DNA from: Papaver somniferum
Taxonomy: Eukaryota > Streptophyta > Magnoliopsida > Ranunculales > Papaveraceae
Assembly (NCBI RefSeq): GCF_003573695.1
Contig: NC_039368.1
Location: 78,568,374 to 78,632,373 of the forward strand
Length of the DNA stretch: 64,000 nt
Direction: 5' to 3'
The notes under the pieces are model-generated. The model was not told the origin of the DNA. It did no database searches and saw nothing but the letters and a program-made list of their open reading frames with translations. The position numbers were made by a program, and so were the translations under genes. Below are positions 1 to 11,508 of this stretch, piece by piece; the stretch's first letter is position 1; the number at the start of each line of letters is the position of its first letter.

Positions 1-189
1 AGACTCGTAAATTTCTATTTTCTTGAGTATGGATCAAATCGAGAGATTGAGATAAAAACTCTTTGATATACTTTTTGTCTAGATTGAGTCTGACTGTCTA
101 GTTGATTCTCTAGAAAGTATATTGGAGTTTTTCCATACAGATTGCTAAGCGAAATATTGGGTGTTATTGTTAGACCCCCCGCTTTTTCA
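1..189 (-). mobile_element. LTR terminal fragment, cut by window edge
   Basis: Read on the minus strand from 189 downward, this stretch begins TGAAAAAGCGGG, then AACAATAACACCCAATA, then GCAATCTGTATGGA. It closely follows the start of the solo LTR at 8555-10981 (TGAAAAGCGGGAG, AACAACCACACTCAATA, GCAATCTGTATGGA). I infer it is the terminal part of a related LTR in the opposite orientation, with its TG end at 189-188. The rest lies outside the window, so it could belong to a full element or a solo LTR. Confidence 0.65.
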
Positions 190-759
190 TATTAATTTTA
201 TTTTTAATGTCAAGAGAGAAAATAAAAAAGAAAGATAAAATAAAAAAATAAAAAAAGATAAGAAAAATATATAGCAATGATCGGGGGGGGGGGGAAACCC
301 ATCAACTTCTTCTTCTTCTTCCTTTGCTCAGATCTAGTCCTTTAGGGGCTAGATCTTAACAAAGATTTCTTGTTTTCAGTATTATTAGATATCGTTGATT
401 TCGATTTATGAGTTATTTTTGTTGTTTTCAATAATTTTTTCGCTATTAAAGCGATTTTTGGGGGGTTTCGTGTTTCCCCCTCAAAATAAATAACTATTTT
501 GCATTACCCCCTTTTTAATTAAAATAATTGTTTCAAAATCTCAGGATCCCCTTTAATCTAACGGTTCCAAACAAAGAACTTCAACTAATCTTAAAAACAC
601 CTTTTTTCGCTCGCAGGACTGATTAAAAATTAGGAAAATCTAATCTCCAATTAAGTTATCTGTCGCCCTACTCCACCGCCGAGTTCTCCGCCAGCTCCTC
701 CAAATTCTACATTGATTATTATTCTCTAACCTTAGTTGACCCCAGTCCTAATACAATCA
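190..759. other. AT-rich non-coding sequence left of the LINE
   Basis: No gene is supported here. The stretch contains a G-homopolymer near 284-294, a short CTT microsatellite near 306-322 and one arm of an inverted repeat (459-517) whose partner lies beyond the LINE. It looks like the left part of an older element into which the LINE inserted. Confidence 0.5.
459..517 (+). repeat. Left arm of long-range inverted repeat
   Basis: The segment containing GTGTTTCCCCCTCAA and ACTATTTTG is matched in reverse complement by 7202-7260 over about 60 bases, with roughly a dozen mismatches. The arms bracket the LINE and its target duplications, so they probably mark the ends of the host element. No clear target duplication was found outside the arms, so the element class is unknown. 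Confidence 0.6.
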
Positions 760-776
760 ATCACATATCTCCATCA
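760..776 (+). repeat. Left target-site duplication of LINE
   Basis: The 17-base string ATCACATATCTCCATCA is repeated exactly at 6479-6495, right after the LINE poly(A) tail. A duplication of this length is the hallmark of target-primed reverse transcription. Confidence 0.95.
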
Positions 777-784
777 ATCAAAGA

Positions 785-3480
785 ATGGTTATTATCAGTA
801 TGAACCAGTATTGCAGTTTAGATTATGTATATAATCACAATGTAGAAGGTGGGTTAATTTTCTACGATTCAATAGTGCCGATTCAACATTGTGTGAACCA
901 GAATTTGAATTTTCAAAATTCAATAATTCCGCCTATAGATCAACGTAATTTGTGGGTCTCCAACTATTCTCTAAATATTTTCGAGTTGACTGTAATCGAC
1001 TTCAATGCCAATATTCAGTATATTTTTTCTTCGAATATATCCTTTCCTTTTTTACCTCTTCATAGTTATAACAATATAACTATTTTCAGTTATAAATTAT
1101 TCGATTTTCTCCTTTATATTGAGTTGCAAACAAAGTCTTTTCTCATATTACCTTCTTTTGGAACTCCATTAAGATATTTAAAACCTAGAGCAATGGCTTC
1201 ATCTTCAAACACACAAGTTTATTTTCTCACTTCACAAATGAATGAATCTCGTATTCGTGACTTCAACCAACATAATCTTAGGAAAGTTGTGGGTTCAACA
1301 AGGGACATATCAGTTGCAAAAGAAGAATGGAAAAACACCTTAATTGGCAAACTGCATTCAAAAGATCCGGCGGAAACAGATACTGTAAGGAAAGAAGTCA
1401 ATATTCTTTGGAAGCAATATCGAATCAAAAATATGAGAGGTCTGGATAAAAATATTTATCTCTTTCAGTTCACATCCAATGAAGTAGTAGAAGCAATTCT
1501 CAAAAGAGGTCCTTGGAATGTTCAAAAGAGCCATATCACTCTTGTTAAATACAATCCTTCAATTGCTGTAAAGGATCATGATTTTTCTCACCAGGAGTGG
1601 AATGTGCAATTCAAAAATAACCTTCTTAAACATCATGCAGTACCTATCATTGATGAAGCTTTGGTAGAATTGGGTCCTAAAATTTGGACAAAGCCTGGTA
1701 TTTGTCGTCCAGATTCTGGCACTGTTATAACTGCAAGGGTTAAGATTGACCTCAAAAGGCATATGCACATGGGAGGATGGTGGAGCACTGCAGCTGGTGG
1801 AGTTACATGGGTTCGGTATCAGTGGGAGAGACATCCACACCTTCTTTGTAATCATTATTTCACAGTAGAGCATAATGATGAAGAATGTGAAAATATTGAG
1901 CTGGATCTAAATATTAGGAGATACACTAATGAAGAATATATCAGTTACTGTTATAACTTAGCAAGGCATTATGGAGTGGAAATAATTGAGGATTTGGACC
2001 AATTGATGCAACAAATCTGTGAAGCAAGTCGTAAACAACTGGAGGAACAAGAGAAGCCAGAGAAACTAGAAGAAGCAAGGAAAGCAAAACGATCTAAAAG
2101 TGATGATGATATTGAAACTGAAAGTAACATTGGTCACAATACTGGTTCTACTGATAAAATAGATAATTTTGATGGTATGGACCATGATTTGGCTGAGGAA
2201 GGAGATCAAACTGCAAGAGAGAACTCTCATGGTATGGTGGAGGCCTCTGTTGTTGTGGTAATATTCTCAACGAACCTTAAATTTCTGCATAATTTTCAAC
2301 TTTTGATTTCTAACATTTCTTTAAATATGAAGATCTTATCTTGGAATGTTCAACGCCTAGCCAAAAAATTCACTAAAGATCAATTATTTGTTCTAGTTAA
2401 GAAACAATCCCCTGATTTTCTATTTCTTATAGAAACTAAAGTAGACAGTGACAGAATAGTTTCTCTAGCAATTTCCCTAGGCTACTGTAATCATGCTAAT
2501 ATTAATAGAGTTGGTCTTGCTGGAGGTTTAATTCTCATGTGTAAGGATGGAATCTTTTGTGATATTCAACATATCTCCAATAATATGATACATGTCATCA
2601 CTAGAATAGATCCTAGTAAACCAGAAGTTCTCATAACCTTCATGTATGGCTCCACTTATTTTGATAAAAAGAAAGAGCAATGGGATTTTCTAGTGAATAT
2701 TAGTGAAAATATTTTGCAACCCTGGTTAGTTCTAGGTGATCTAAACTTTCATCTCCATGATGTTTCTGAGGATTCTAATTATTCTACTGAGGATAGATAT
2801 GTGCAGGAAAAAATGAACAATTGTGGTCTTATGGATATTGGCTATACATGTAAGAATTTTACCTGTACTAGCAATAGTTTTGGAACTGGTAGTAGGAAAT
2901 ATAGAATTAACATGGCCTTAGGTAATAGTTATTGGTTCAGTTGTATTTCTCAATCCAAGCTTTTACACTTAGTTCAAGCTGGCTCTGATCACTACCCCAT
3001 CATGCTAGTCCCAAAGGAAATGGATAGTAACTCTCGGAGAACTTTTAAGTTTTTTTCTATGTGGATGAAACATTTTTCTTTTAATAATCAACTTCAGATT
3101 GCTTGGAATACTAATATTAATGGATATGCTTCTTTTAATTTGAGCAATAAACAAAAAAGAACGAGGAAAAGATTGTCTCTTTGGAATAAAGTTGAGTTTG
3201 GAGACATTGATAGGAATATTAATAATCTACAATCTCAACTTGAAACTATTCAGAATGATATGTCTTATAATTCTCAGCATGATAATATTGTTGTTATCAC
3301 TAAGAAACTTGATGATTGGTTTAATATTAAGGAAGATTTCTATAGGCAAAAATCTGGTGATTCTTTTATTACTAAAATGGATCATAATACCAAATATTTT
3401 CATACTCTAGCTAATAGAAGAATGTGTAGGAAAAATATGATTGTCTTTGTGATACTAATGGTGTTTGGTATAGTGATTCT
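785..3480 (+). pseudogene. LINE ORF1 plus endonuclease domain in one frame
   Basis: A continuous frame from the ATG at 785 covers an N-terminal low-similarity part, a DUF4283-like region (about residues 170-275) and a basic/acidic linker rich in K and E. It then continues without a stop into an EEP-type endonuclease that starts at a Met near residue 515. The zinc knuckle keeps Cys355, His363 and Cys368 but has Tyr358 where the second Cys is expected. In the endonuclease I see Asn521, Glu550, the GDLN motif with Asp652, and Asp735-His736. Asn709 occupies a place that is usually Asp. ORF1 and ORF2 are usually separate in this clade, so the fusion may reflect loss of a stop. The frame is lost near 3430-3500, and the 3' end of the annotated open frame (to 3607) is out of frame with the RT that follows. 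Confidence 0.8.
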
Positions 3481-3501
3481 AAAGATATTGTTAATTTACT
3501 T

Positions 3502-4777
3502 GTGGATAATTTTGCTCAGGTTAGTAAAACCACTGTACCAGTGTTTACTGACATTACTTTTGATATTCTTCCTACCATTATTACTGCTCAACATAACAGT
3601 AATTTGACTAGAATTCCTACTATGGATGAAATTCACCAAAAAATCAAACACATGAGTGCTTGGAGTTCCCATGGGCCTGATGGGTTTCAGGCAGGCTTTT
3701 ATCAATATAATTGGGAGATAGTTGGTAAGGATATTTCTACTGCTGTTCAGAGTTTCTTTGAAACAGGTTATATGTCTAAGGAGTTTAATAAAACCTATCT
3801 TAGTTTGATTCCTAAAAATGATAATGCTAAGAGTCCAGTAGATTTTAGACCAATAGGTTTGTGCAACACAGTTTATAAAGTCATATCTAACATTATTGCT
3901 GATAGAATTAAACCCTACTTAAAGCATCTTATATCTCCTTATCAAGCTGCTTTTGTCCCATCTAGACATATTTATGATAACATTATTGTTGCTCATGAGA
4001 TGATACATACCATGAAACATAAAGAGGGTCATAGTGGAACAATGGACTTAAAACTTGACCTTTCTAAGGCCTTTGATAGAATTGAATGAAAATTCCTTCT
4101 AGGTGTTCTTAAGCAATTTGGTTTTGGTGATAAATTATGTCATTTAATAGAACAATGTATATCCACTACAACTATTTCTGTGCTTCTGAATGGTTCTCCC
4201 ACTTAAAGTTTCTCTCCAACTAGAGGTATTATACAGGGTGATCCTCTTTCACCCTCTCTTCATTCTTTGTATGGAATTCTTATCTAGATTGCTCTTAAAT
4301 GCTGATACTAATCACTTAATTTCAGGTGTAAAAGCAGCTAGGAATGCACCAGGTATCATTCATCTTATGTTTGCTGACGATATTTTGATTTTTACTAAGG
4401 CATATATGCACAATATAGAGTGTATCATGGGTGTTCTTGACTATTTTAGAAATGTTTCTGGACATATGCTCAACCTAGACAAATCTAGTGTTTACTTTAG
4501 CCATAACATTCCTCCAAGTTATAAAAATTTCCTAGCAAGAGAACTTAGAATGACTGAAATGACTGAGACTGATAAATACCTGGGTGTGACTTTGTTAATT
4601 GGTAGGGATAAAACCAAGGCTTTTAAACCTCTTATTCAATCTTTTGGAACTAGACTAAAGTTTTGGAAAGGTAAGACAATGAATCACTCTGCTAGAACAA
4701 CTATGGTTAAACATGTTTTGAATGCTTTTCCTACTTATCAAATGGGGTGCTTTAGAATTCCTAAAACTATAATAGAC
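3502..4777 (+). pseudogene. LINE reverse transcriptase domain, broken
   Basis: Non-LTR reverse-transcriptase blocks are recognisable: SLIPK, DFRPIGLCN, a QAAFVPSR block, LDLSKAFD, GDPLSP, an FADD catalytic block at about 4370-4381 and KYLGV. A TGA at 4087 stands where a Trp codon is expected just after the AFDRIE block. There is another stop near 4204, and the frame shifts between the GDPLSP block and the following FILCMEFLSRLL block (about 4265-4280). A further frame change occurs at the stop near 4778. Reverse transcription activity is therefore lost. Confidence 0.85.
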
Positions 4778-4779
4778 TG

Positions 4780-6030
4780 ATGGACTCCATCCAAAAACAC
4801 TTTTGGTGGGGCCATAGTGATAATAAGGGTCTTTGTTTGATAGGATGGAACAAGATGCATGTTCCAAAGGCTCTTGGTGTCCTTGGTATTAGGAACCTTG
4901 AACACTTCAATAAAGCTTTATTAACTAAGGTTGCTTGGAAAGCCTGTAATAATGATAACTCTTTATGTATGCAGATTGTTGGAGCCAAATATGGTAAGAA
5001 TGGTAATTTACTTCACCTAGATAAATTAAAAGAGGATTGCTCTTAGCTTTGGAGGAGTATATACTCTGGCATTGAATTTGTGCAACAACATTCCAAATGG
5101 ATTGTTCAATGTGGCACAAAAATTAAAATCTGGCTAGACAATTGGATTATTGGTCTTAATAGTCCAGTTGTTCCAACTGTGAGACTTTCTAGCTTTGTTT
5201 CTTTTACATTTGTTTGTGATTTATTCTACCCTGGTACTAGAGTTTGGAATGAACAAATTATTAGTGCTATCTTTGATGTAGAAACTTCTAATGTCATTCT
5301 CAGTATGTATGTGCTTGATACAGGGGAGGATTATCTAATCTGGAAACTAGATAGGAGAGGTAAGTTTTCTGTGAAAAGTGCATATAATGCACTCTGTGCT
5401 GAAGATGTTAATAATGCTATCATAGGTGACACTATACCTACAGAGGTTTGGAAAAAACTTTGGCACTTTAAAGTTCCTCATAGAGTTCAATTATTTATTT
5501 GGAAATGCCTAAAAAATATTGTGAATGTTAGGGGAACATTAGCTTTTTATAAGGCTGATATAGATTCTCAATGTAGTTTTTGCAGCAGCAACACTGAAAC
5601 TATTAGTCATCTACTGGTGGAATGCTCTTATTCTAGAGAAGTTTGGGATGCTTTAAATGTGAATATTTCATATGTTATACAAAACTTTAACTCCATACAG
5701 GATTGGATTATATCTTGGTTTTATTCTAACACAGATGAAGGCAATAATAGTTTTCTCATGACTGATTCTATTGTCATCAAACTTATGTGTGCAGTTTGGT
5801 ACATATGGAAGGATAGATGCAGTTGGATTTTCCAGACTGTAAAACCTAATTTTCATTTACTAGAATCTATAATCTTATTAAACAATGTGAATCTGTTTCT
5901 GTCTCATCTAGTATTTTTAGCAGCAGGCGTATTCTTCCTAAATTTTGGTTTCCACACGATACAGGCTATATTAAAGTCAACATTGATGCTTCTTATGTTT
6001 ATGAAACAAAAAAGGATAGCATCGGACTAA
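4780..6030 (+). pseudogene. LINE C-terminal region with zf-RVT domain
   Basis: This frame follows the RT and contains a WWG motif typical of the region after the RT palm, then the zf-RVT domain (about 5446-5660). That domain has VWKKLWHFKVPHR, CxxC and HLLVEC spacing with Cys/His residues as in plant LINE pol proteins. A TAG at 5044 interrupts it at a place where a Trp codon is expected. The frame drifts out of register after about 5900, where the RNase H continues in another frame. Confidence 0.8.
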
Positions 6031-6437
6031 TAGTTCGTGATCATGCAGGGCCTGCTCTAGCGGTGAAAGGTTTTAGCTTGGAAGAAGAAATGGAAGCTGA
6101 GGTTGGAGCAGAACATTTTGAATGTAAAGCTGTAGAATGGATAAAAGAATATGGATTCAATAAAGTGATAACTGAGACGGACTGCGAGAACTTGGTGAAC
6201 TCTATACATTTGGAAGACCCACAAGTGCACTGTATCAATCATCACCTTTTTCTTTCAGTTAAAAATAAATTTTCAATTCATGAATTCTGGTTTTGCAAGT
6301 TAGTTAATAGATTAAGTAAAATTGTGGCTCATGAGTTAGCAAGAAAAACTAGACTTGAAGCTAGTAGTTTCTATTTTGTCTCGAATTTCCTCCAGACATT
6401 GTTAAGTGGATTGAGGATGATCATGTTCTCTCTGTAA
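5950..6437 (+). pseudogene. LINE RNase H domain
   Basis: The frame reads KVNIDASY, then GLIVRDHAG, ECKAVEWIKEYGFNKVITETDCENLVNSI spaced over about 6120-6215, and ends with VAHELAR at about 6328-6350. These are the Asp-Glu-Asp containing blocks of the RNase H fold at the end of plant LINE pol. It is in a different frame from the zf-RVT part. The stop is at 6435-6437. Confidence 0.8.
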
Positions 6438-6447
6438 GAGTTTAATC

Positions 6448-6478
6448 AATAAAATCTTCTGTTAGTATCAAAAAAAAA
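6448..6478 (+). terminator. LINE polyadenylation signal and poly(A) tail
   Basis: AATAAA lies at 6448-6453, and a run of about nine A residues follows at 6470-6478, immediately before the right target duplication. This is the expected 3' end of a LINE. Confidence 0.85.
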
Positions 6479-6495
6479 ATCACATATCTCCATCA
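6479..6495 (+). repeat. Right target-site duplication of LINE
   Basis: Exact copy of the 17 bases at 760-776. Confidence 0.95.
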
Positions 6496-7201
6496 GTATT
6501 GCGGCAAAAATAGGAATTCACTTGTTGTTCCACCCACCTGAAATTCAATAAAACCACTGATGCTCCGATTCGAGAGTGAAAAAGTTAGTCTGACCTTATG
6601 TATCGAAAATTTGACCTAAGATTGATAAAACCCCTAAAAAGTTGAAAAGAAAAATCCAAGAAAATGTTGGGGAATTTGGAAATGATGATAGCGTGTTTTT
6701 TTCTTTTCTTTTTTTTGGGGGGGTTTTGATTTCACCGGTGAATCAATTTGGGGTTGTAGAGTTTGATTTAATTATGTATTAGATTACACGATAAATGATG
6801 ATTTGGATGTAATCTAAATGTTGAATTTGTGAACTACACTGATCATGATAGGGGGACAGATGGTGGTCGGAGTAAAGATAGATCTCGATGGAAGAGAAAC
6901 CACCACCGGTAATTGATTAATTTTTTTTTGTTTTTGATTAAAATGTATATGTAGATTAAATGATTTATGCATACCCATCTCGTGCTATTGAAGATCGACC
7001 GTGATACGATTTTGACTCTCCTTTTTTGGTTCTTGTACGAAGAAGAAAGGATGAAGATGAGTGTTAAGTGCACCACTGTTTTAGGGCTAATGGGATGTCT
7101 GATTGCGAGAATTTATTTTGATTTTATACACTCGTGAATTACACGTGCTTACTTACGTAACAGCAAAACAAACAGACAGGGGGTTTCACCAATTATCAAT
7201 A
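6496..7201. other. Non-coding continuation of the LINE host sequence
   Basis: I see no gene or RNA here. It is AT-rich with T runs and is closed by the right inverted-repeat arm at 7202-7260, so it is probably the right half of the older element interrupted by the LINE. Confidence 0.4.
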
Positions 7202-7260
7202 TAAAAAGAGGGAAATTCAAAATAGCTATTTAAATTGAGGGGGAAACACAAAATCCCCAT
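7202..7260 (-). repeat. Right arm of long-range inverted repeat
   Basis: Reverse complement of the left arm at 459-517, sharing the GTGTTTCCCCCTCAA core. Confidence 0.6.
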
Positions 7261-7887
7261 ATTTATATCTTCGCTACTTGGGAAATTTTATCTCTACTTT
7301 TATAGTGTTTATTTCTAGTGATTTGTTCATGTTTGGTTTTCTTGATAAAAGTACATCGACGATTCAGCATAGGAGAAGATCAAATTTATCTTCATCAGAA
7401 AAATCGATCTAGGTTTTCGGGTTAGTCACTGTACATGAAGAATTTTTTGGAAAAGCACTCTTCTGTCGTAGGAGCATCTCTTTTCCAAGAAGAAAATCTA
7501 TCAAAATGGTCGAATTATGATTTCAAGTACCATTTCTTCTCCAATCTTAAATTACAAGATTTGGGTGCTATCGTGGTAGATCGCTCTTTCTCTTCACGAT
7601 TTATTTACGTTTTGTATCTTTCTTTGTATTTGTTTCATGTTATGATGTACTTTCTTCACTTTAAAACCATCATGTAAACGTTTCTTGTGGAATGAAATAC
7701 TTATGGTTTGATGATCAATATATATATATATATATAGCACGTGAAGAGAGAGAGAGAGATATCTTATCTTAGATATTTTAATATATTTGAATAAATAAGG
7801 ACCAAACTAAACTCCCCCTTTATTGGTGGACCAAATAGACTTGGGACCACCTAAAATATGACCAAGCTTAAATTTTCCCTTATTTTA
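7261..7887. other. Intergenic, microsatellites only
   Basis: Contains an (AT)n tract near 7720-7736 and a (GA)n tract near 7747-7759. A small open frame of 80 codons at 7435-7677 has no recognisable domain and no support as a gene. Confidence 0.5.
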
Positions 7888-8549
7888 AATGACTCGTTGA
7901 AAATCTTCACAAGAAATAAATACTTGAATTGGAAAGCATTCCGGAAGATTATCCTTCCTCCTAGAGTTGAACATTTTATATGAAAATGCTTTAACAGTAT
8001 GCTTCCAAGCAATGATATAATCGCAACTTGCAAGATTTAACTCTTCCTAGACCAATTGTTCGCTTTGTAATGTTAATCCTGAAACTATTCAACATTTGTT
8101 TATTGATTGTGTTGTAACTAAATGCATTTAGTTTCCTGCAGATCAGGTTACTGCTGAAGTGGTAAGTAATTGTAATATTGATGATTTTCTGTCATTTAAA
8201 TTTAACAACAAAAGTTAAAGCGTGAATAAAGTTGATCCTAACGGTTTCCAAAAAAAATCTATATTATCTGATGGTTTATATGGAAGACTAGATGTTCTTT
8301 GATTTTTGATAATCAACATGTAAATGTGGCGGGTATATCACAAAAGGCATAATACTGCAAGAAAGGGAGAATTACTTGGAAACAACCCAACGAAGACTTC
8401 TTGAGATTGAATTTTGATGCAGCATTTTATTTAGCTACCAAGAAAACGGGACTTGGACTAATATTTAGAAATTTTGCAGGTAACCAGCATGGAAATGTAT
8501 GCCTACAAAATCCTTAGATGTTAAGTAATCTGAAGCACTTGCATCATAT
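7888..8549 (+). pseudogene. Second LINE remnant, zf-RVT and start of RNase H
   Basis: In broken frames the sequence reads WKAFRKIILPPRVEHFI, then CNVNPETIQHLFIDC near 8068-8115, which matches the zf-RVT zinc-binding domain. Near 8395-8480 it reads LRLNFDAAFYLATKKTGLGLI, the start of an RNase H. Stop codons interrupt each part. The RNase H is cut by the solo LTR at 8555 and resumes at 10987. Confidence 0.75.
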
Positions 8550-8554
8550 AAAAG
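8550..8554 (+). repeat. Left target duplication of solo LTR
   Basis: AAAAG, repeated at 10982-10986. Removing the insert and one copy rejoins the RNase H frame of the LINE remnant. Confidence 0.85.
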
Positions 8555-10981
8555 TGAAAAGCGGGAGTATAACAACCACACTCAATAATTCGTTCAGCAA
8601 TCTGTATGGACTAACTCCAATATAATTCAGAGAGAATCAAACAGTTAGACTCAATCAAGGAAATATATCCAAGAGTTATATCTCTTTCTCAAATCAATCA
8701 ACAATTCAACATAATGGAATCCGTGAAATGATTGGTATGAGAATAACTTGGATGGTATCAAAAACCAATGTCCAATCTTCAATCAATTTCTATCCAACAA
8801 CCAAAGGTCATATTTACCAATTGATTGAACTACACACAACCTATGATATTCCAATTTTATAAACAAATATAATGCGGAAAAGAAATAACACAGACACCAG
8901 AAGTTTTGTTAAAGAGGAAACCGCAAATGCAGAAAAACCCCGGGACCTAGTCCATTTTTGAACACCACACCGTATTAAGTCGCTACATACACTATCCTAC
9001 TTCAAGTTAACTTCGGACTGGAATGTAGTTGATCCCTAAACAAGTCTCACACCGATTAAGGTAAAGTCGCGTTCCTTAAGTCTCTGAATCCCACAAGGAT
9101 TCTACGCACTTGATTCCCTTAGATGATCTCACACACAAAAAAGTATCTATGAAGTTTTTGTTCCATCTTTTAATAAATCAAGATGAACGGGAACCAATTG
9201 ATAATATGGTCTTATATTCTCGAAGAACCGCCTAGAAATATCAATCATCTCACAATAACTTAACTATATGGTAGTAGAAGAAGTTATCGTGGAATCACAA
9301 AGAATGAGACGAAGAGCTTTGTGATTAGTTTTTATATCTTACCTATTGGAGATAAATATCGATCAAATCTTAGAGAAGATAGTACTCAATACGATAGAAC
9401 AAGTAATATCAGAATACACAACTACAAAGAAAATAGTTGGATCTGGCTTCACGAATCCCAAATGAAGTATTCAAGTCGTTAACCTGTAATGGTTTTGGAA
9501 AAACCTAGGTTAAATGAAAATTGACTCTAGTTGCAATAGGACACAGGAAAGTGTCGGGATTAGGTTTTCAAGTTGCTAGAGTTATCCCTTATATAGTCTT
9601 TCAAATCAGGGTTTGCTTTCAATCAAATCTAAGATAGCTTAGTAACAAAGCATTCAAAGCTTAGTAACAAAGCATTCAATATTCACTGTTAGATGAAATC
9701 CTGATTTAAGATTCAAGTTAAGTTTGCTTAAAACCAAAGCAATATCTCTCCATCGTTAGATGGTCTTAGCTTGTTATACCTTCATTTAGATATGGGTAAC
9801 CGTACCTAAACGTGTATATTGAGTTGGCTCAACAATAGTTAACCGAAGTTAGCCATATGAACACTTTTGTATTAACCACATCCAACACTTCTAGATCAAA
9901 TATGATGATCAATCAATCATGAAAGATAATTAAATGAATCTAATTATGTTACTAATAGATTTGTTCAGTTGTTCACTATCTCATAGAAATATATATGAAC
10001 CAATTGTAACAAAATCAGATTGATTCGTAATTGTACAAAGTACTTATACCAATATCAATTCATGAACATTAAGCCACGGTTTGCAAATATTGCATTCCTT
10101 AATTTATAAATGTATTTTTTCATGAGTATGAAAACATACTTAACCGATTTTAAACTTTAACCACTAAGTTTGCAAACCGGTACGCAAACTATAGCATCGG
10201 ACTTTGGTATTGTCCAACCGTATGCAAAAGGCTATGCAAACAGCCGTCCCGGACCTGATTCAGGTAGAACCGTTCGCATACAGGTATGCATACCAAAACA
10301 GTTTGCATACTGGTATGCATACTATGTTGTATCCAGCCAAAGGTTAATTGTTCTAAACATCCTTAGAAGATGACAATGGCTGTCTCACACATACCATTTG
10401 CTCATAAGTAAATTTCAAGTGATCGAATGATCAATACGAAACTTCCCTAGTCGACATAAAATGATTGTCTCACACAAATCATGTAAGATGTTTCAAGGAA
10501 ATTTTCACATGATCATCTTTTGACTTATTTTTTAGTTTCCAACAAATAGATTGTTTCCAACTAAACTCATCAAGAATATGATGAACGTAGCTAAAGAAAA
10601 AAGCTTTCATCTCGTATTTCGAGAAATAGATAAGCGAGATAAACTCGGCTCGAAATATCAAATGTGTATAATATAAAAGTCTATATAGCTATACGACTTA
10701 GTCTCATTAGGAGATAAAATAAAATATACTTCTGAGTGATAGATAAGTTTTAGTCTCCCCATACCTTTTGTTGATGAAGTTACTCCAAGCTCTCCTCAGT
10801 AGAGCTTCGTCTCCAATCGATGAACACCGTGAAGTCTAAAGCTCAACTACACATTCTATCCTAATCTGAGACAAAGCTATAAGTAGACTAGAAATCAAGA
10901 CTTATAGCTTTGATCACCTAAACTTGACAAACAAGCTTGAGATAGCAACGCTTGCTAGTTCGACCGAGCAATGCTCTAACA
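8555..10981 (+). mobile_element. Solo LTR, 2.4 kb
   Basis: The segment begins TGAAAAGCGGG and ends CTCTAACA, i.e. TG...CA, and is bounded by AAAAG on both sides. It contains no gag or pol coding frame, only stop-rich sequence, so it looks like one long LTR left after LTR-LTR recombination. Its orientation is not certain. A related LTR end occurs at 1-189. It includes a region near 10165-10330 with repeated TATGCA/TTTGCATAC motifs. Confidence 0.85.
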
Positions 10982-10986
10982 AAAAG
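10982..10986 (+). repeat. Right target duplication of solo LTR
   Basis: AAAAG, the same as 8550-8554. Confidence 0.85.
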
Positions 10987-11218
10987 GATCAAGTGGGCAA
11001 AGGAGATGGGACTTGGAAGTAAGAAATTTCCGTTTAGAGGATGATTGCGAAAATGTGGTTTCAGCAGTCAATGGAAACACATGAGTTGTTAAATGGACTC
11101 AAAATACTCTAAATTTAGACATCTTAGAAATTTTAAATAGTATTTTTAATAAATTATTGTGTACTTATGAACCCAGAAAAGCCAATAATATGTCTCATTC
11201 ATTAGCTTAGTGTTCAAT
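10987..11218 (+). pseudogene. Second LINE remnant, end of RNase H
   Basis: Across frames it reads IKWAKEMGL, FRLEDDCENVVSAVNGN and NNMSHSLA, the C-terminal RNase H blocks. It continues the remnant at 7888-8549 directly once the solo LTR is removed. Confidence 0.75.
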
Positions 11219-11508
11219 TAATCTTTTTTTTTTCCATGGTTGTATTCAGCTAATCTAAGTCTAACTGATAAGTGAAACAACAATTACCAGCATGAATTGA
11301 ACTTAAAATCCAACTCCAATCTGATAAAACCAATGTTATTGTCAATGAATTATCTTTCACATTAAAATAAAAATAAAAATTCAAGAAAAATATATATAAT
11401 TATTTAGTTATTTTAAATACCCATAATAATATCCTTATTGTTTGTCCCCCAGAGATGTGGGAAAATATTCATTTCTAGTCGTACAGTGTACGATATTTCA
11501 ACAGATAT
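11219..11508. other. AT-rich spacer
   Basis: Nothing supportable: T- and A-rich spacer between two retroelement remnants. Confidence 0.5.

Larger units (their letters stand above)
777..6478 (+). mobile_element. L1-type LINE, near full length, inactivated
   Basis: This is a 5.7-kb non-LTR retrotransposon in sense orientation. In order it shows an ORF1 RNA-binding region with a zinc-knuckle remnant, an endonuclease/exonuclease/phosphatase domain, reverse transcriptase, a zf-RVT zinc-binding domain, RNase H, a polyadenylation signal and a short poly(A) tail. Perfect 17-bp target duplications flank it. The reading frame is broken by frameshifts near 3430-3500, 4265-4280, 4780 and 5900-5990, and by stops at 4087 and 5044. 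Such plant L1-clade elements normally encode two ORFs; here both lie in one frame in the first half. It is not autonomous now. Confidence 0.93.

Noticed and set aside
7435..7677. 80-codon plus-strand frame
   Set aside because: No recognisable domain, AT-rich context, no promoter or splice evidence.
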